NCBI GenBank assembly: GCA_028692395.1
Contig: JAQUXP010000007.1
Location: forward strand, 57,389 to 121,388
From: Lachnospiraceae bacterium
GTDB lineage: Bacteria > Bacillota > Clostridia > Lachnospirales > Lachnospiraceae
DNA: 64,000 nucleotides
Direction: 5' to 3'
Shown here: positions 48,448 to 58,448 of the stretch, piece by piece
How positions within the stretch are numbered: position 1 is the first letter of the stretch
How the letters are laid out: each line of letters opens with the position of its first letter
The notes under the pieces: model-generated
What the model saw: the letters and a program-made list of their open reading frames with translations, nothing else
What the model was told of the DNA's origin: nothing
The model's database searches: none
Translations under genes and position numbers: made by a program

Positions 48448-49536
48448 ATGTATTACAAGGAAGATTGGGAGAAGGCAAAGGCAAGACTTACCGCACTGTG
48501 GGATAATGAAATACTGGATCGCTGCTGCGTATCTGTGGCGGCACCAAGAGATCAGAAAACAAATGTACATATATTTGCACAGGGAGCATGTAATCCGGAT
48601 GACCCGAAGGATATTGAGGATTACTGGCTAAATCCGGACAGAATCTGGAAGCGGAATGTACAAAGGCTTGAGCATACTTACTTTGGAGGCGAATCCCTTC
48701 CGCTGGTAATGCCAAACTTTGGAGCATCCGGACACTGTGTCTATTACGGAGCAAAATATACGCTGAAGCCGGATACCATCTGGTTTGACACCACGGTTTC
48801 CGATCTGGAAGACCATGTGTGGAAATATGACCGGGAAAACAGCTTTTACCGCAGACAGCGTGAGATTGTGCAGTATCTGGCAGAAAAAGGAAAAGGCAAT
48901 TACCTGTTGTCCATGCCGGATAACTGTGGTACGCTGGATGCAATCGGACATTTACACGGATCCATAGAGACTTTGATGGATATGTATGACTGCCCGGAAG
49001 CACTGACAGCTGCCATAGCGGCGATCAATGAGGGCTGGACCGATGCAGCGGAAACATTTTATCAGCTGATTCGGGACTGCGATGAAGGCGGAAGCTGTGT
49101 GGGATGGATGGACACCTGGGCACCCGGGCGGCATGCGCAGATGCAGTGTGATATGTCGGTGATGTTTTCACCGGATGCCTATGAACAGTTTGCCATCCCG
49201 GAACTGAAAAAACAGATGGAGTGGGAAGAATACCCGGTGTATCACCTGGATGGAAAGGAACAGATTCACCATCTGGAGCATCTGTTAAAGCTTGAGGATC
49301 TAAAGATGATTCAGTGGACGAATGTGGACGGTCAGGAAACACCGGCACACTTTATTCCGGAATTAAGACGGATGCAGGAAGCGGGAAAGAGAATCCTTGT
49401 TCTCACCCCGGCATCAGATATTCCGGCCCTGATGGAGAATCTTTCCTCAAAGGGACTATATCTGCACACCTATGCAAACTCAGTGGATGAAGCAGATCAG
49501 ATTATACGTTACGTGGAACAGCATACAAGGGAATAA
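48448..49536 (+). CDS. UroD-family (uroporphyrinogen-III decarboxylase-like) protein
   Basis: 'LLSMPDNCGTLDAIGHLHGSIETLMDMYDCPE', 'MFSPDAYEQFAIPELKKQMEWEEYPVYHLDG'. Confidence 0.75.
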   Translation: MYYKEDWEKAKARLTALWDNEILDRCCVSVAAPRDQKTNVHIFAQGACNPDDPKDIEDYWLNPDRIWKRNVQRLEHTYFGGESLPLVMPNFGASGHCVYYGAKYTLKPDTIWFDTTVSDLEDHVWKYDRENSFYRRQREIVQYLAEKGKGNYLLSMPDNCGTLDAIGHLHGSIETLMDMYDCPEALTAAIAAINEGWTDAAETFYQLIRDCDEGGSCVGWMDTWAPGRHAQMQCDMSVMFSPDAYEQFAIPELKKQMEWEEYPVYHLDGKEQIHHLEHLLKLEDLKMIQWTNVDGQETPAHFIPELRRMQEAGKRILVLTPASDIPALMENLSSKGLYLHTYANSVDEADQIIRYVEQHTRE

Positions 49537-49541
49537 TTGTA

Positions 49542-49581
49542 CTCCCGCAGGCACAGTGCAACACTGCTGTGCCTGCGGGAG
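49542..49581. other. 15-bp perfect inverted repeat between UroD-like gene and yesN-like gene
   Basis: CTCCCGCAGGCACAG (49542-49556) / CTGTGCCTGCGGGAG (49567-49581). Confidence 0.85.
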
Positions 49582-49616
49582 CATAGTCGTTTATTATGTG
49601 GTTTGGGGGAACTTAC

Positions 49617-51188
49617 ATGTACAAAGTATTAATAGCGGAAGATGAAATGTTTGTGCGGCTTGGCGTTAAAATGTCTGTGGACTGGGGAAAACTTGGCATG
49701 GAAGTGATTGCAGATGTGGAAAACGGCAGTCAGGCAATGGAGGTTTATGAGAAGGAAAAGCCGGATATTATTATCACTGACATTAAGATGCCGATTCTGG
49801 ATGGAATTGGTCTGATCAAGAAAATACGTAAGACAGACAGCAGAACCAGATTTATTATTCTAAGCTGTATGGAAGAATTTAACATTGTCCGGGAGGCGAT
49901 CTCTCTTGGGGTGTCCGATTATGTGCTGAAGCTCAGCATGACACAGTCCGATATGGAAAAGGTGCTGGAGAAGACAAAGAAAGAATTATCTATGAATGAT
50001 AAGGTACGGGAGGCAGGAAAGAACAGGCACAGTTATAAAAAACTGGAGGAAAATCTGAAAACCTTTCTCTATTATCACATGGAGCTGAATGAAGAGATGG
50101 GGTTGTGGCTCAATGAAAAATTCGCTTCTGTGGATCGGGTCATGCGTATGTTAATCCTGGAGATTGATGATTACGCAAGATGCAAACAGATCTTCAATGA
50201 TTCTTATGGGGAAATACTTGGCTCTGCGGTGGAAAATATATTATCAGAGCTGCTTCTGGAAGAAACCTTCATCCTTATGCAGGAACAAAACGGAAGAATC
50301 ATCATTATTCTGGAAGATGTAATATGTGATGGACTTTCCGGACATCTGCTGGAATTGATAGAAAAGACCAGAGAAGTGCTGAAAAAATATATCAAAACAT
50401 CCATTTCCTTTGGAATCAGCGAGGAGGCAAAGCATTACGACAGACTGCCTGAGCTATATCATCAGTGCACCTCTGCCCTTGACATGAAATTCTTTTACGG
50501 AGTGGACCGTAATAATATCTGGCAGTCCAAAAACCAGGAGGACTGTGAGCTGGCGATTCAAAGAAAGATGAACCGTCTGATACGGACACTGGGGAAGGAT
50601 GAGGCTGTGGGAAAACAGCTGGCAGAGGCCATGAGCGGATTCTGTCAGCACAAGAATCCACCCACAATCCGCCATTACTTTGAGCACATCGTCAATGCCA
50701 GGATGTGCAGTATGCTTCCGGAGGGACAGGCGAGATACCAGATCATTGAGCGTTTTACCAGCCAGATCAATACCGCTCAGACTTTTGATAAAGTTCTTGG
50801 GATCTATGAAAAATGCACGGAATATCTGAAGGAATCCTCGGAGGAGAAGGGAAATTTAAGCAAACCGGTAAAGGATATTATATTTTATGTAAGTCAACAC
50901 TATGGGGAGGATATCACCCTGGAGCAGCTTGCAGATATGGTAGAGCTAAGCCGGACCTATGTGTGCGGTCTGTTCAAAAAAGAGATGGATATCAATATCA
51001 CAAACTATATCATGGGCTATCGGGTAGAGAAGGCACAGGAGCTTTTCCGGGATACGAATCTGAAATCCTATGAAATAGCCGAAAAGGTTGGATTTATGGA
51101 CGAGAGTTACTTTAGCCGCACGTTCAAGAAGGTAACCGGGCAATCTCCCAATGCATACAAAAAAGGACTGGTAAAGACCTGGGAATAG
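49617..51188 (+). CDS. YesN-type response regulator with AraC output domain
   Basis: 'MYKVLIAEDEMFVRLGVKMSVDW', 'PDIIITDIKMPILDGIGLI'; C-term AraC 'GFMDESYFSRTFKKVTGQSPNAYKKG'. Confidence 0.93.
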   Translation: MYKVLIAEDEMFVRLGVKMSVDWGKLGMEVIADVENGSQAMEVYEKEKPDIIITDIKMPILDGIGLIKKIRKTDSRTRFIILSCMEEFNIVREAISLGVSDYVLKLSMTQSDMEKVLEKTKKELSMNDKVREAGKNRHSYKKLEENLKTFLYYHMELNEEMGLWLNEKFASVDRVMRMLILEIDDYARCKQIFNDSYGEILGSAVENILSELLLEETFILMQEQNGRIIIILEDVICDGLSGHLLELIEKTREVLKKYIKTSISFGISEEAKHYDRLPELYHQCTSALDMKFFYGVDRNNIWQSKNQEDCELAIQRKMNRLIRTLGKDEAVGKQLAEAMSGFCQHKNPPTIRHYFEHIVNARMCSMLPEGQARYQIIERFTSQINTAQTFDKVLGIYEKCTEYLKESSEEKGNLSKPVKDIIFYVSQHYGEDITLEQLADMVELSRTYVCGLFKKEMDINITNYIMGYRVEKAQELFRDTNLKSYEIAEKVGFMDESYFSRTFKKVTGQSPNAYKKGLVKTWE

Positions 51189-51203
51189 GATGGGGAAAAG
51201 CTT

Positions 51204-53012
51204 ATGAAAACAAAGGAAAAAACCTTTAGCTGGAAACTGCGCACACAGCTTATGCTGATCTCTGTGATTACCGTTACGTTACTGGTAGTGGCAGTTTCTG
51301 TTCTGAATTATAAGCGCTCGGAAAAAGTCATACAGGAGCAGTCCGCCAACACGATTCAGCAGTATTTTGCTCAAAATCAGTACAGTATTATCAACTTTAC
51401 AAATGAAGTCGAGAAGGTTCTGCGGCTTTTGATGACCCAGGAGCAGATGACGGAATACATGCGGCAGGGCTGGACCAATCAGTTTGAAAGTGTACAAAAG
51501 GCCAATCAGGTTTTCGACTATGCGCAGACCATGATGCAGAATTATGAATATATTGATTCGATCTATTACTTTGGAAATGACGGGACCATGCTGGGAGAAA
51601 AGAAGAGCCGCAACATCCTCAATCTGGAGCCGGATCACTCTCTGCCCTGGTATTCTCTCAGGATGAAGGATCATGTGAAGGAAAATCTGGGAAAGATCCA
51701 GTGGTTTGGCGGATATACCAACCTGGACATGGATACGGAGGAGGATGCAGAGGAGAAATACGGAAAAATCCCCTACGTGACAGCCGTGGGTGGGGTATGG
51801 CTTGGCAATGGAAGATATGTCTCGGTGGTAGTGAATGTCAGAGAAAGTGCATTTGTCAATCTCTTTACGAAATCAGATGCCTCAGATGAACGAGAGAGCT
51901 ATCTGATGGACAGCAGCGGAACGATTATTGTTCACAGGGATGATGAACGGCTTGGAAAAAAGGCTGACGTCACAATCAAAGAGCTGGAACGGGCAGATGG
52001 CAACTACCTTATGAAAAAAGACATTCAGATTAACTACTACAAGCTGGATAAGCTCGACTGGAGGCTCATCTCCGAGATCTCTACGGACGCACTTTACGGG
52101 GACCTGACTTCTTTGAAAACATGGTTTATTGTACTTGCATTTGCAGCATTAACCGTGGGTTTTATTCTGTTTTCCTATATGATTAATGTGCTGACCACCC
52201 CGCTCAAGCAGCTTCGGGTAGTGATGGGGCACATGGAGAATGGAGCCCTGGGTGAGCAGCTGGATGAGAGCAGCAGAAATGAACTTGGAATGCTGGGACG
52301 CCAGTTCAATCATATGTCAAGAAGCATCGAAAACATGGTGGCTCAGATGAAAGAGATCGAAGAGGAAAAGCGTGTACTGGAAAATGAAGCACTGCATGCC
52401 CAGCTGAATCCACATTTTCTCTTTAACACCTTAAGCAACATGCGTTTTATGGCGAAGATGGGGCAGACAGAGGTTTTGGAGGAATGCTTTACTTCACTGG
52501 GTAATATGCTGCAGCCTATGTACCGCAGTGTGGGCGATCTGTGGAGTCTTCGGCAGGAGATGGATTACATGTCCAACTACATAGCAATTATGAACTGCAG
52601 ATTTGGTGGAAAGCTTTCCATGGAATTTGAAATACCGGAATATCTTGTAGAACTGCAGGTACTGAAGTTCATCCTTCAGCCCATGGTGGAAAATGCAGTG
52701 GAGCATGGCTTCGCCGCCAGTGGAGGGGAAGGATTTATCGTGATGGGTGCCCAGAAGTATGATGATATCCTGGAATTGTATGTGGAGGATAACGGAAGTG
52801 GTATCACGGAGCTGGAGCTGGAGCAGCTGCAGCAAAACCTCAGACAGGCAGAAAATCAAAAAGAGCTGTATAAGAATCACGTGGGCGTGGTAAATGTTCA
52901 CCGCAGGTTAAAGGTGCACTTTGGAGAGGCCTACGGTATTCGGATAGAAAGTGTGCCGGGAGAATCCACCTGTGTGTATCTTAGAATGCCGGTGATTACA
53001 GAATGTGAATAG
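51204..53012 (+). CDS. YesM-type sensor histidine kinase (HPK7-like)
   Basis: dCache-like extracellular region, HAMP, 'ALHAQLNPHFLFNTLSNMRF', 'LQPMVENAVEHG', 'VEDNGSGI'. Confidence 0.93.
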   Translation: MKTKEKTFSWKLRTQLMLISVITVTLLVVAVSVLNYKRSEKVIQEQSANTIQQYFAQNQYSIINFTNEVEKVLRLLMTQEQMTEYMRQGWTNQFESVQKANQVFDYAQTMMQNYEYIDSIYYFGNDGTMLGEKKSRNILNLEPDHSLPWYSLRMKDHVKENLGKIQWFGGYTNLDMDTEEDAEEKYGKIPYVTAVGGVWLGNGRYVSVVVNVRESAFVNLFTKSDASDERESYLMDSSGTIIVHRDDERLGKKADVTIKELERADGNYLMKKDIQINYYKLDKLDWRLISEISTDALYGDLTSLKTWFIVLAFAALTVGFILFSYMINVLTTPLKQLRVVMGHMENGALGEQLDESSRNELGMLGRQFNHMSRSIENMVAQMKEIEEEKRVLENEALHAQLNPHFLFNTLSNMRFMAKMGQTEVLEECFTSLGNMLQPMYRSVGDLWSLRQEMDYMSNYIAIMNCRFGGKLSMEFEIPEYLVELQVLKFILQPMVENAVEHGFAASGGEGFIVMGAQKYDDILELYVEDNGSGITELELEQLQQNLRQAENQKELYKNHVGVVNVHRRLKVHFGEAYGIRIESVPGESTCVYLRMPVITECE

Positions 53013-53039
53013 AATAGATGACGGAAAAGAGGAGCAGGT

Positions 53040-54878
53040 ATGACAAAAGAAGAAGTATTAAAGAAATATTTTGGTTACAGCGAGTTTCGGGAGGGGCAGG
53101 CGCCTCTGATTGACAGTATTTTGTCGGGGAAGGATACCTTTGGAATTATACCGACCTCCGGTGGAAAATCCCTTTGTTATCAGATACCGGCACTGCTTTT
53201 TCCGGGAATTACGCTGGTCATATCCCCTCTGATCTCTCTGATGCGTGATCAGGTGATTGCCCTGAATGAGGCCGGAGTTCACGCGGCATATCTGAACAGC
53301 TCTCTGACCCAGGGACAGTATTATAAGGCTCTGGAGAATATGAAACAGGGACAGTATAAGATTGTATATGTGGCACCGGAGCGTTTGCTGACGGATTCCT
53401 TCCTGCAGGCGGCATCCCAGGTAGAGATTTCCATGGTCAGTGTGGATGAGGCTCACTGTATCTCTCAGTGGGGGCAGGATTTTAGACCCAGCTATCTGAA
53501 GGTGATTGAATTTATCGCATATCTGCCAACACGTCCGGTAGTCAGTGCATTTACCGCAACCGCAACAAAGCAGGTCCGGGAGGATGTGATCGCACTTTTG
53601 CGTCTGAAGGATCCCACCATATTAATCACGGGATTTGACCGTGAGAATCTGAAGTTTTCTGTGCTGCATCCCAAAGACCGCTATCAGGTTACTGCGGATT
53701 ATGTGAAGGAGCACAGGGAGGAATGCGGGATTATCTACTGTCTTACCAGAAAGCTTGTGGAGGAGGTGGCAGAGAAGCTGCAGCAGGAGGGTATCAGCGT
53801 TACCCGGTATCACGCAGGCTTAAGTGACGGGGAGCGCAGACAGAATCAGGATGCATTCATCTACGATCAAAAGCAGGTTATGGTGGCGACCAACGCATTT
53901 GGAATGGGAATCGACAAGTCGAATGTCCGGTATGTGATTCACTACAATATGCCTAAAAATATAGAAAGTTACTATCAGGAAGCGGGAAGAGCGGGAAGAG
54001 ATGGATTGAATTCCGAGTGTATCCTGCTTTATGGAGGACAGGATGTGGTGACGAATCAGTTCTTTATCGACAGGCAGCAGGAGGCGGAGGCCGAGATGGA
54101 GCCCCAGCAGGTAGCGGCGGTGAAGGAAAGTGAACGGGAGCGTCTGCGAAAGATGACCTTTTACTGTTTTACCAATGATTGTCTCCGGGAATATATCCTG
54201 AATTATTTTGGGGAGAAGGCGCCAAACTACTGTGGAAACTGCTCCAATTGTCTGACGCAGTTCGAAGATGTGGATATTACAGAGATTGCCAGAAAGCTGA
54301 TCGGCTGTGTGGAGACAAGTCATCAGCGGTACGGAATCGTGATGATCGTGGACACGGTACATGGCAGCACAAATGCCAAAATTCAGCGGTGCCGGATGGA
54401 TGAGAATCCTTATTATGGAACGCTGGGGGAGGTGCCGATACACCGTCTTCGCCAGATTATGAATTATCTTACGCTAAAAGGCTATCTGCTTTTGACCAAT
54501 GACGAATATCCGATCTTAAAGCTTTCCCCACAGTCCCGGCAGTTGGTAAGCCAGGAAGAGCCGCTGATGATGAAGGTGGCAAAGGAACGGGAGAAGACAG
54601 AAGCGAAGAAGGAAAAGAAGGGAAGAAAAGCCAAAATTACGGCAGCATCTCTGGAGGAAGCAGACGAGGAGCTGTTTGAAGGGCTGCGAGCACTTAGAAC
54701 CGAGATTGCAAAAGCAGAGAAGGTTCCTCCCTATATCGTATTCTCAGATAAGACGCTGATACAGATGTGCACCCTGAAGCCCAAAACAAGGGAAGAGATG
54801 CTGGAGGTTTCCGGTGTGGGCGAGGCCAAATATCAGAAGTACGGCGATCGGTTCCTGGAAGTGTTACTTGGATTTTGA
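53040..54878 (+). CDS. recQ: ATP-dependent DNA helicase RecQ
   Basis: 'TFGIIPTSGGKSLCYQIPALL', 'VSVDEAHCISQWGQDFRPSY', 'QEAGRAGRDG', Zn-Cys cluster 'CGNCSNC', HRDC-like C-term. Confidence 0.95.
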   Translation: MTKEEVLKKYFGYSEFREGQAPLIDSILSGKDTFGIIPTSGGKSLCYQIPALLFPGITLVISPLISLMRDQVIALNEAGVHAAYLNSSLTQGQYYKALENMKQGQYKIVYVAPERLLTDSFLQAASQVEISMVSVDEAHCISQWGQDFRPSYLKVIEFIAYLPTRPVVSAFTATATKQVREDVIALLRLKDPTILITGFDRENLKFSVLHPKDRYQVTADYVKEHREECGIIYCLTRKLVEEVAEKLQQEGISVTRYHAGLSDGERRQNQDAFIYDQKQVMVATNAFGMGIDKSNVRYVIHYNMPKNIESYYQEAGRAGRDGLNSECILLYGGQDVVTNQFFIDRQQEAEAEMEPQQVAAVKESERERLRKMTFYCFTNDCLREYILNYFGEKAPNYCGNCSNCLTQFEDVDITEIARKLIGCVETSHQRYGIVMIVDTVHGSTNAKIQRCRMDENPYYGTLGEVPIHRLRQIMNYLTLKGYLLLTNDEYPILKLSPQSRQLVSQEEPLMMKVAKEREKTEAKKEKKGRKAKITAASLEEADEELFEGLRALRTEIAKAEKVPPYIVFSDKTLIQMCTLKPKTREEMLEVSGVGEAKYQKYGDRFLEVLLGF

Positions 54879-54890
54879 TCATGGAGCGGA

Positions 54891-55778
54891 TCACTTGTGG
54901 AACAGCATGCGCTTCTCAAAGGAATTACGGTATTCGCTGGGAGTCAGACCAACCACCTTTTTGTATGCCTTTGCAAAGTTGTGGCTGTCGATAAAGCCAA
55001 GAGAAAAAGCAATATCGGTAATCGAAGCATTGGAGTCTGTCAGCATAAAGTTGGCGGTCTCCATTTTATTCGTCAGAATAAACTGCTTCAGGGGAATACC
55101 GGCGATGCTGCCAAACAGATGAGACAGATACTTTTCATTGTAGCCAAAGTGATTGGCAACATCCGTGACCTTCAAGGAGACATGGACATTCGTCTTCACG
55201 TAGTCTATGATATCGTGGTAGATCTGTTTCTGGTTTTTCTTGATTTTTATAGTATCGGCATCATGGAACAGACGAAGCTGATCACAGAGGGTCGAGAGAA
55301 TTACAGTTGCGGAATAATCAAGGGTATGCGTGTGATAATTGCTCCGCACGGCATTTTGCAGCTGTTTCATAAGTACAATAATTTTTTCAGGAGCCGGGAT
55401 GGCGCCCTGCATGGGCAGCAGCAGAGAGGTATCCGACAGAGAAGCCAGGCATTCGCCGTACTTTTCGTCGGGTATCTCTTTTTTGATGGGAGCGGCTGCA
55501 TCCTCAAAGTGCATCCAGTAAAAGGAACACGCAGAGGGATAATAGCCCCGCCGCCGGTTGTTCGGTGGGATACCGGGTGGCAGAAGGAGGAATTCGCCCG
55601 CCTTCACCTCGAAGCGGTCCTCATTATAGGCAATATAGAGCGTTCCTTCTGTGATGACAAATAGTTCGTAGTCGATCAGAGGGAAATTCTCATGCACCCA
55701 GTTTTGAGAAGGCGCCTCAAATTTACCGGTATAATTGTAATGCAATGGTTTCGCAATTGACAGTTCAAACGTGTACAT
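54891..55778 (-). CDS. AraC family transcriptional regulator
   Basis: 'VAGEFLLLPPG'-type cupin N-term (KAGEFLLLPPGIPP); HTH 'VANHFGYNEKYLSHLFGSIAG...NFAKAYKKVVGLTPSEYRNSF'. Confidence 0.9.
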   Translation of the reverse strand: MYTFELSIAKPLHYNYTGKFEAPSQNWVHENFPLIDYELFVITEGTLYIAYNEDRFEVKAGEFLLLPPGIPPNNRRRGYYPSACSFYWMHFEDAAAPIKKEIPDEKYGECLASLSDTSLLLPMQGAIPAPEKIIVLMKQLQNAVRSNYHTHTLDYSATVILSTLCDQLRLFHDADTIKIKKNQKQIYHDIIDYVKTNVHVSLKVTDVANHFGYNEKYLSHLFGSIAGIPLKQFILTNKMETANFMLTDSNASITDIAFSLGFIDSHNFAKAYKKVVGLTPSEYRNSFEKRMLFHK

Positions 55779-56087
55779 AAGATACCTCATTTCAAAAAAA
55801 CAAATCATGGGAAAGTTCCAAAAAACAACAGAGAATCAATCAAAAATAACATATCATTTTTAAGCCCAAATACAAAACGTATTCAAATTATACAATAGAA
55901 ATACTTAAAAGTAAAATAAAACATACAATATAGTCAAAAGGTTAGAAGAAGTGTAAATAAGTGAGATGATAAAGGGGTAAAAACAGAAGATATTACTTTC
56001 TTACACTTTATATAAGCTTTGTAGCTTTACCAAAACAGGCAAAGCGTATATTATGTGCCTACAGATGAGAGAGGAAGGGAACATGAT

Positions 56088-58361
56088 ATGAACAAAACCC
56101 CAAACAGAATCCTGATCCAGGATCTGGCTTACGCAGATATTGAGCTTCAAAGCCCGGAGCTGCTTCATGCAGCGGTGCTGGAACAGCGGTATCTTGCTTC
56201 TCTGGATTCGGATAAGCTGATGACAGGATTTGCGGAGACTGCGGGCTGCCGGGCGAAGGCGATCCGTTATGCCGGATGGGAAAAGACGGAGATTCAGGGA
56301 CATACACTTGGACATTATATGACAGCATTGGCACAGGTCTATGGGGCGATGCCATCACGGGAGCTTAAGGAAAAGACGGAATATATCGTTAGAGAACTGG
56401 AACGTTTTCAGCGTGCAGACGGTTACCTGTTCGCATCCAGGGAGGAAATCTTTGACCGGGTTGAGCAGAAGAAACCGGCGTGGGTGCCCTGGTATACCAT
56501 GCACAAGATCCTGCAGGGCCTGGTGGATATCTATCATTACACCGGCAGTGAGACTGCAAATCGTGTCATGCGAAAACTCGGCATCTGGATCTATGAGCGG
56601 TGCAGTCGATGGGATACGGATATGCAGGCACAGGTACTCTCGGTGGAGTATGGCGGTATGAATGACTGTCTGTATAATCTCTATATGGAAACACAGGATG
56701 AGCGTTTTGCCCAGGCAGCACATAAATTTGATGAGGAGCCGTTGTTTACAGCGATGTGTGAAAAGCGGGATATCCTGAACGGGCTGCATGCAAACACCAC
56801 AATCCCCAAAATCATCGGGGCGGTAAAGCGGTATATTGCACTTGGAGAATCCGAGGAAGACTATCTTAGAGCCGGTAAAAATTTCTGGGAGATGGTACTT
56901 TGTCATCATACCTACATTACAGGCGGAAACAGCGAGTGGGAGCACTTCGGTGAACCCGACATTCTGGATCAGGAGCGGACGGCGTGCAACTGTGAGACCT
57001 GCAATACTTACAATATGCTAAAGCTGTCCAAGCTGTTGTTTATGATCACCGGGGAAGGGAAATATCTGGATTACTATGAGCAGGCATTTACGAACACGAT
57101 CCTCTCATCACAGAATCCTGAAACCGGGATGGGAACTTATTTTCAGCCAATGGCTACCGGATATTTCAAGGTATTCAGCACTCCCTACGACAGCTTCTGG
57201 TGTTGTACCGGAAGCAGTATGGAGAACTTCACAAAGCTGCAGGAAGGCATCTGTTTCCACGACCGACAGACACTCTATATAGGGAGAGCCGCAAGCGCCC
57301 GGGTGTCCTGGCCGGAGAAAAAATTTCGGGTGGTGACCAGTGTATCGGTGGAGGAGAACGTATATAAGGAAGAGATCTGCATCGAGCAGGCAGAGAAAGC
57401 ATCAGTTGCACTGGCGATAAGGATTCCATACTGGGCGAGGGAAGGCTTTCAGATTGCGGTCAATAACAGGAAGACTTCATTTACAGAGAAAAAGGGGTTT
57501 GCAGTTCTTTTACAGCCATGGAAAACGGGGGATGTGATCACGGTATCTATGGAAATGAAGCTTACCATTCACACACTGCCTGACAACAAAAACTGTGCCG
57601 CCTTTCAGTATGGTCCCTATGTTCTGAGCGCAGGGCTTGGAAAGATTATGATGGATACCGATTATACCGGTGTGGATGTGCTGGTTCCAAAGAAAGATAT
57701 TGTGATTCGTGATTATCTGGTCATTGCAGGCACCACAATCGACCAGTGGAAGGAAAATATCGAAGATTATATGAAAAAAGAGCCCGAAAGGCTTGTATTT
57801 ACCATAGAAAATGCCGGTGACACACTGGTATTTACGCCACATTACCGGCGCTATACCGAGCGGTACGGTATCTACTGGAGGCTGTATCAGAAGGAATCCA
57901 AGGAGCTTGGGACACTTCTGAAAAAACAGCAGCAGAAGGAAAAGCTGAAACATTCACAGATTGATGTAATCCCTGTGGGAAATGATCAGTATGAGTTAGC
58001 GCATCATATCCGGGGAGAAAAAACAGACATCATCCGTGAGGATGGACATGTAGGTAGATTTCTTAAGGAAGACGGCTATGTCACCTACGACATGAAGCCG
58101 GGAGATACAGAGCAGTCGCTGTGTGTCACCTACTGTAGAAAGGATGCTAAAGGCATCCTGGAGATCTTTCTGGATGAGCGGCTGTTTGTGACGGAGATAA
58201 TTGAAGAAGGCGTGGGATATTACAGCAGGGAATACGACATTCCAGCAGAATTCATACAGGGAAATAACACGTTAAGCGTGAGATTTCATAACAAAAACAT
58301 GCAGTGTACGACGCATATTTTTGACGAGGTATTTCTTAAAAAGAAGGAGGAAGTAGTGTGA
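56088..58361 (+). CDS. Glycoside hydrolase family 127 (beta-L-arabinofuranosidase-like; former DUF1680)
   Basis: 'ACNCETCNTYNMLKLSKLLF', 'SFWCCTGSSMENFTKL', 'MGTYFQPMATGYFKVF'; ATG 56088 preferred. Confidence 0.93.
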   Translation: MNKTPNRILIQDLAYADIELQSPELLHAAVLEQRYLASLDSDKLMTGFAETAGCRAKAIRYAGWEKTEIQGHTLGHYMTALAQVYGAMPSRELKEKTEYIVRELERFQRADGYLFASREEIFDRVEQKKPAWVPWYTMHKILQGLVDIYHYTGSETANRVMRKLGIWIYERCSRWDTDMQAQVLSVEYGGMNDCLYNLYMETQDERFAQAAHKFDEEPLFTAMCEKRDILNGLHANTTIPKIIGAVKRYIALGESEEDYLRAGKNFWEMVLCHHTYITGGNSEWEHFGEPDILDQERTACNCETCNTYNMLKLSKLLFMITGEGKYLDYYEQAFTNTILSSQNPETGMGTYFQPMATGYFKVFSTPYDSFWCCTGSSMENFTKLQEGICFHDRQTLYIGRAASARVSWPEKKFRVVTSVSVEENVYKEEICIEQAEKASVALAIRIPYWAREGFQIAVNNRKTSFTEKKGFAVLLQPWKTGDVITVSMEMKLTIHTLPDNKNCAAFQYGPYVLSAGLGKIMMDTDYTGVDVLVPKKDIVIRDYLVIAGTTIDQWKENIEDYMKKEPERLVFTIENAGDTLVFTPHYRRYTERYGIYWRLYQKESKELGTLLKKQQQKEKLKHSQIDVIPVGNDQYELAHHIRGEKTDIIREDGHVGRFLKEDGYVTYDMKPGDTEQSLCVTYCRKDAKGILEIFLDERLFVTEIIEEGVGYYSREYDIPAEFIQGNNTLSVRFHNKNMQCTTHIFDEVFLKKKEEVV

Positions 58362-58448
58362 AAGAAAGTAGAGGTCAGCCACAAAGGGGCGCACTTAAAC
58401 AAGCTGTCAAAAATGACAACTTTTAAAAAGTAGATTACTGATGATCAG

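Noticed and set aside
55949-56008. AAGTGTAA ... TTACACTT inverted pair upstream of GH127
   Set aside because: Perfect 8-bp arms but 44 nt apart in AT-rich DNA; could be chance, so not raised as a finding.
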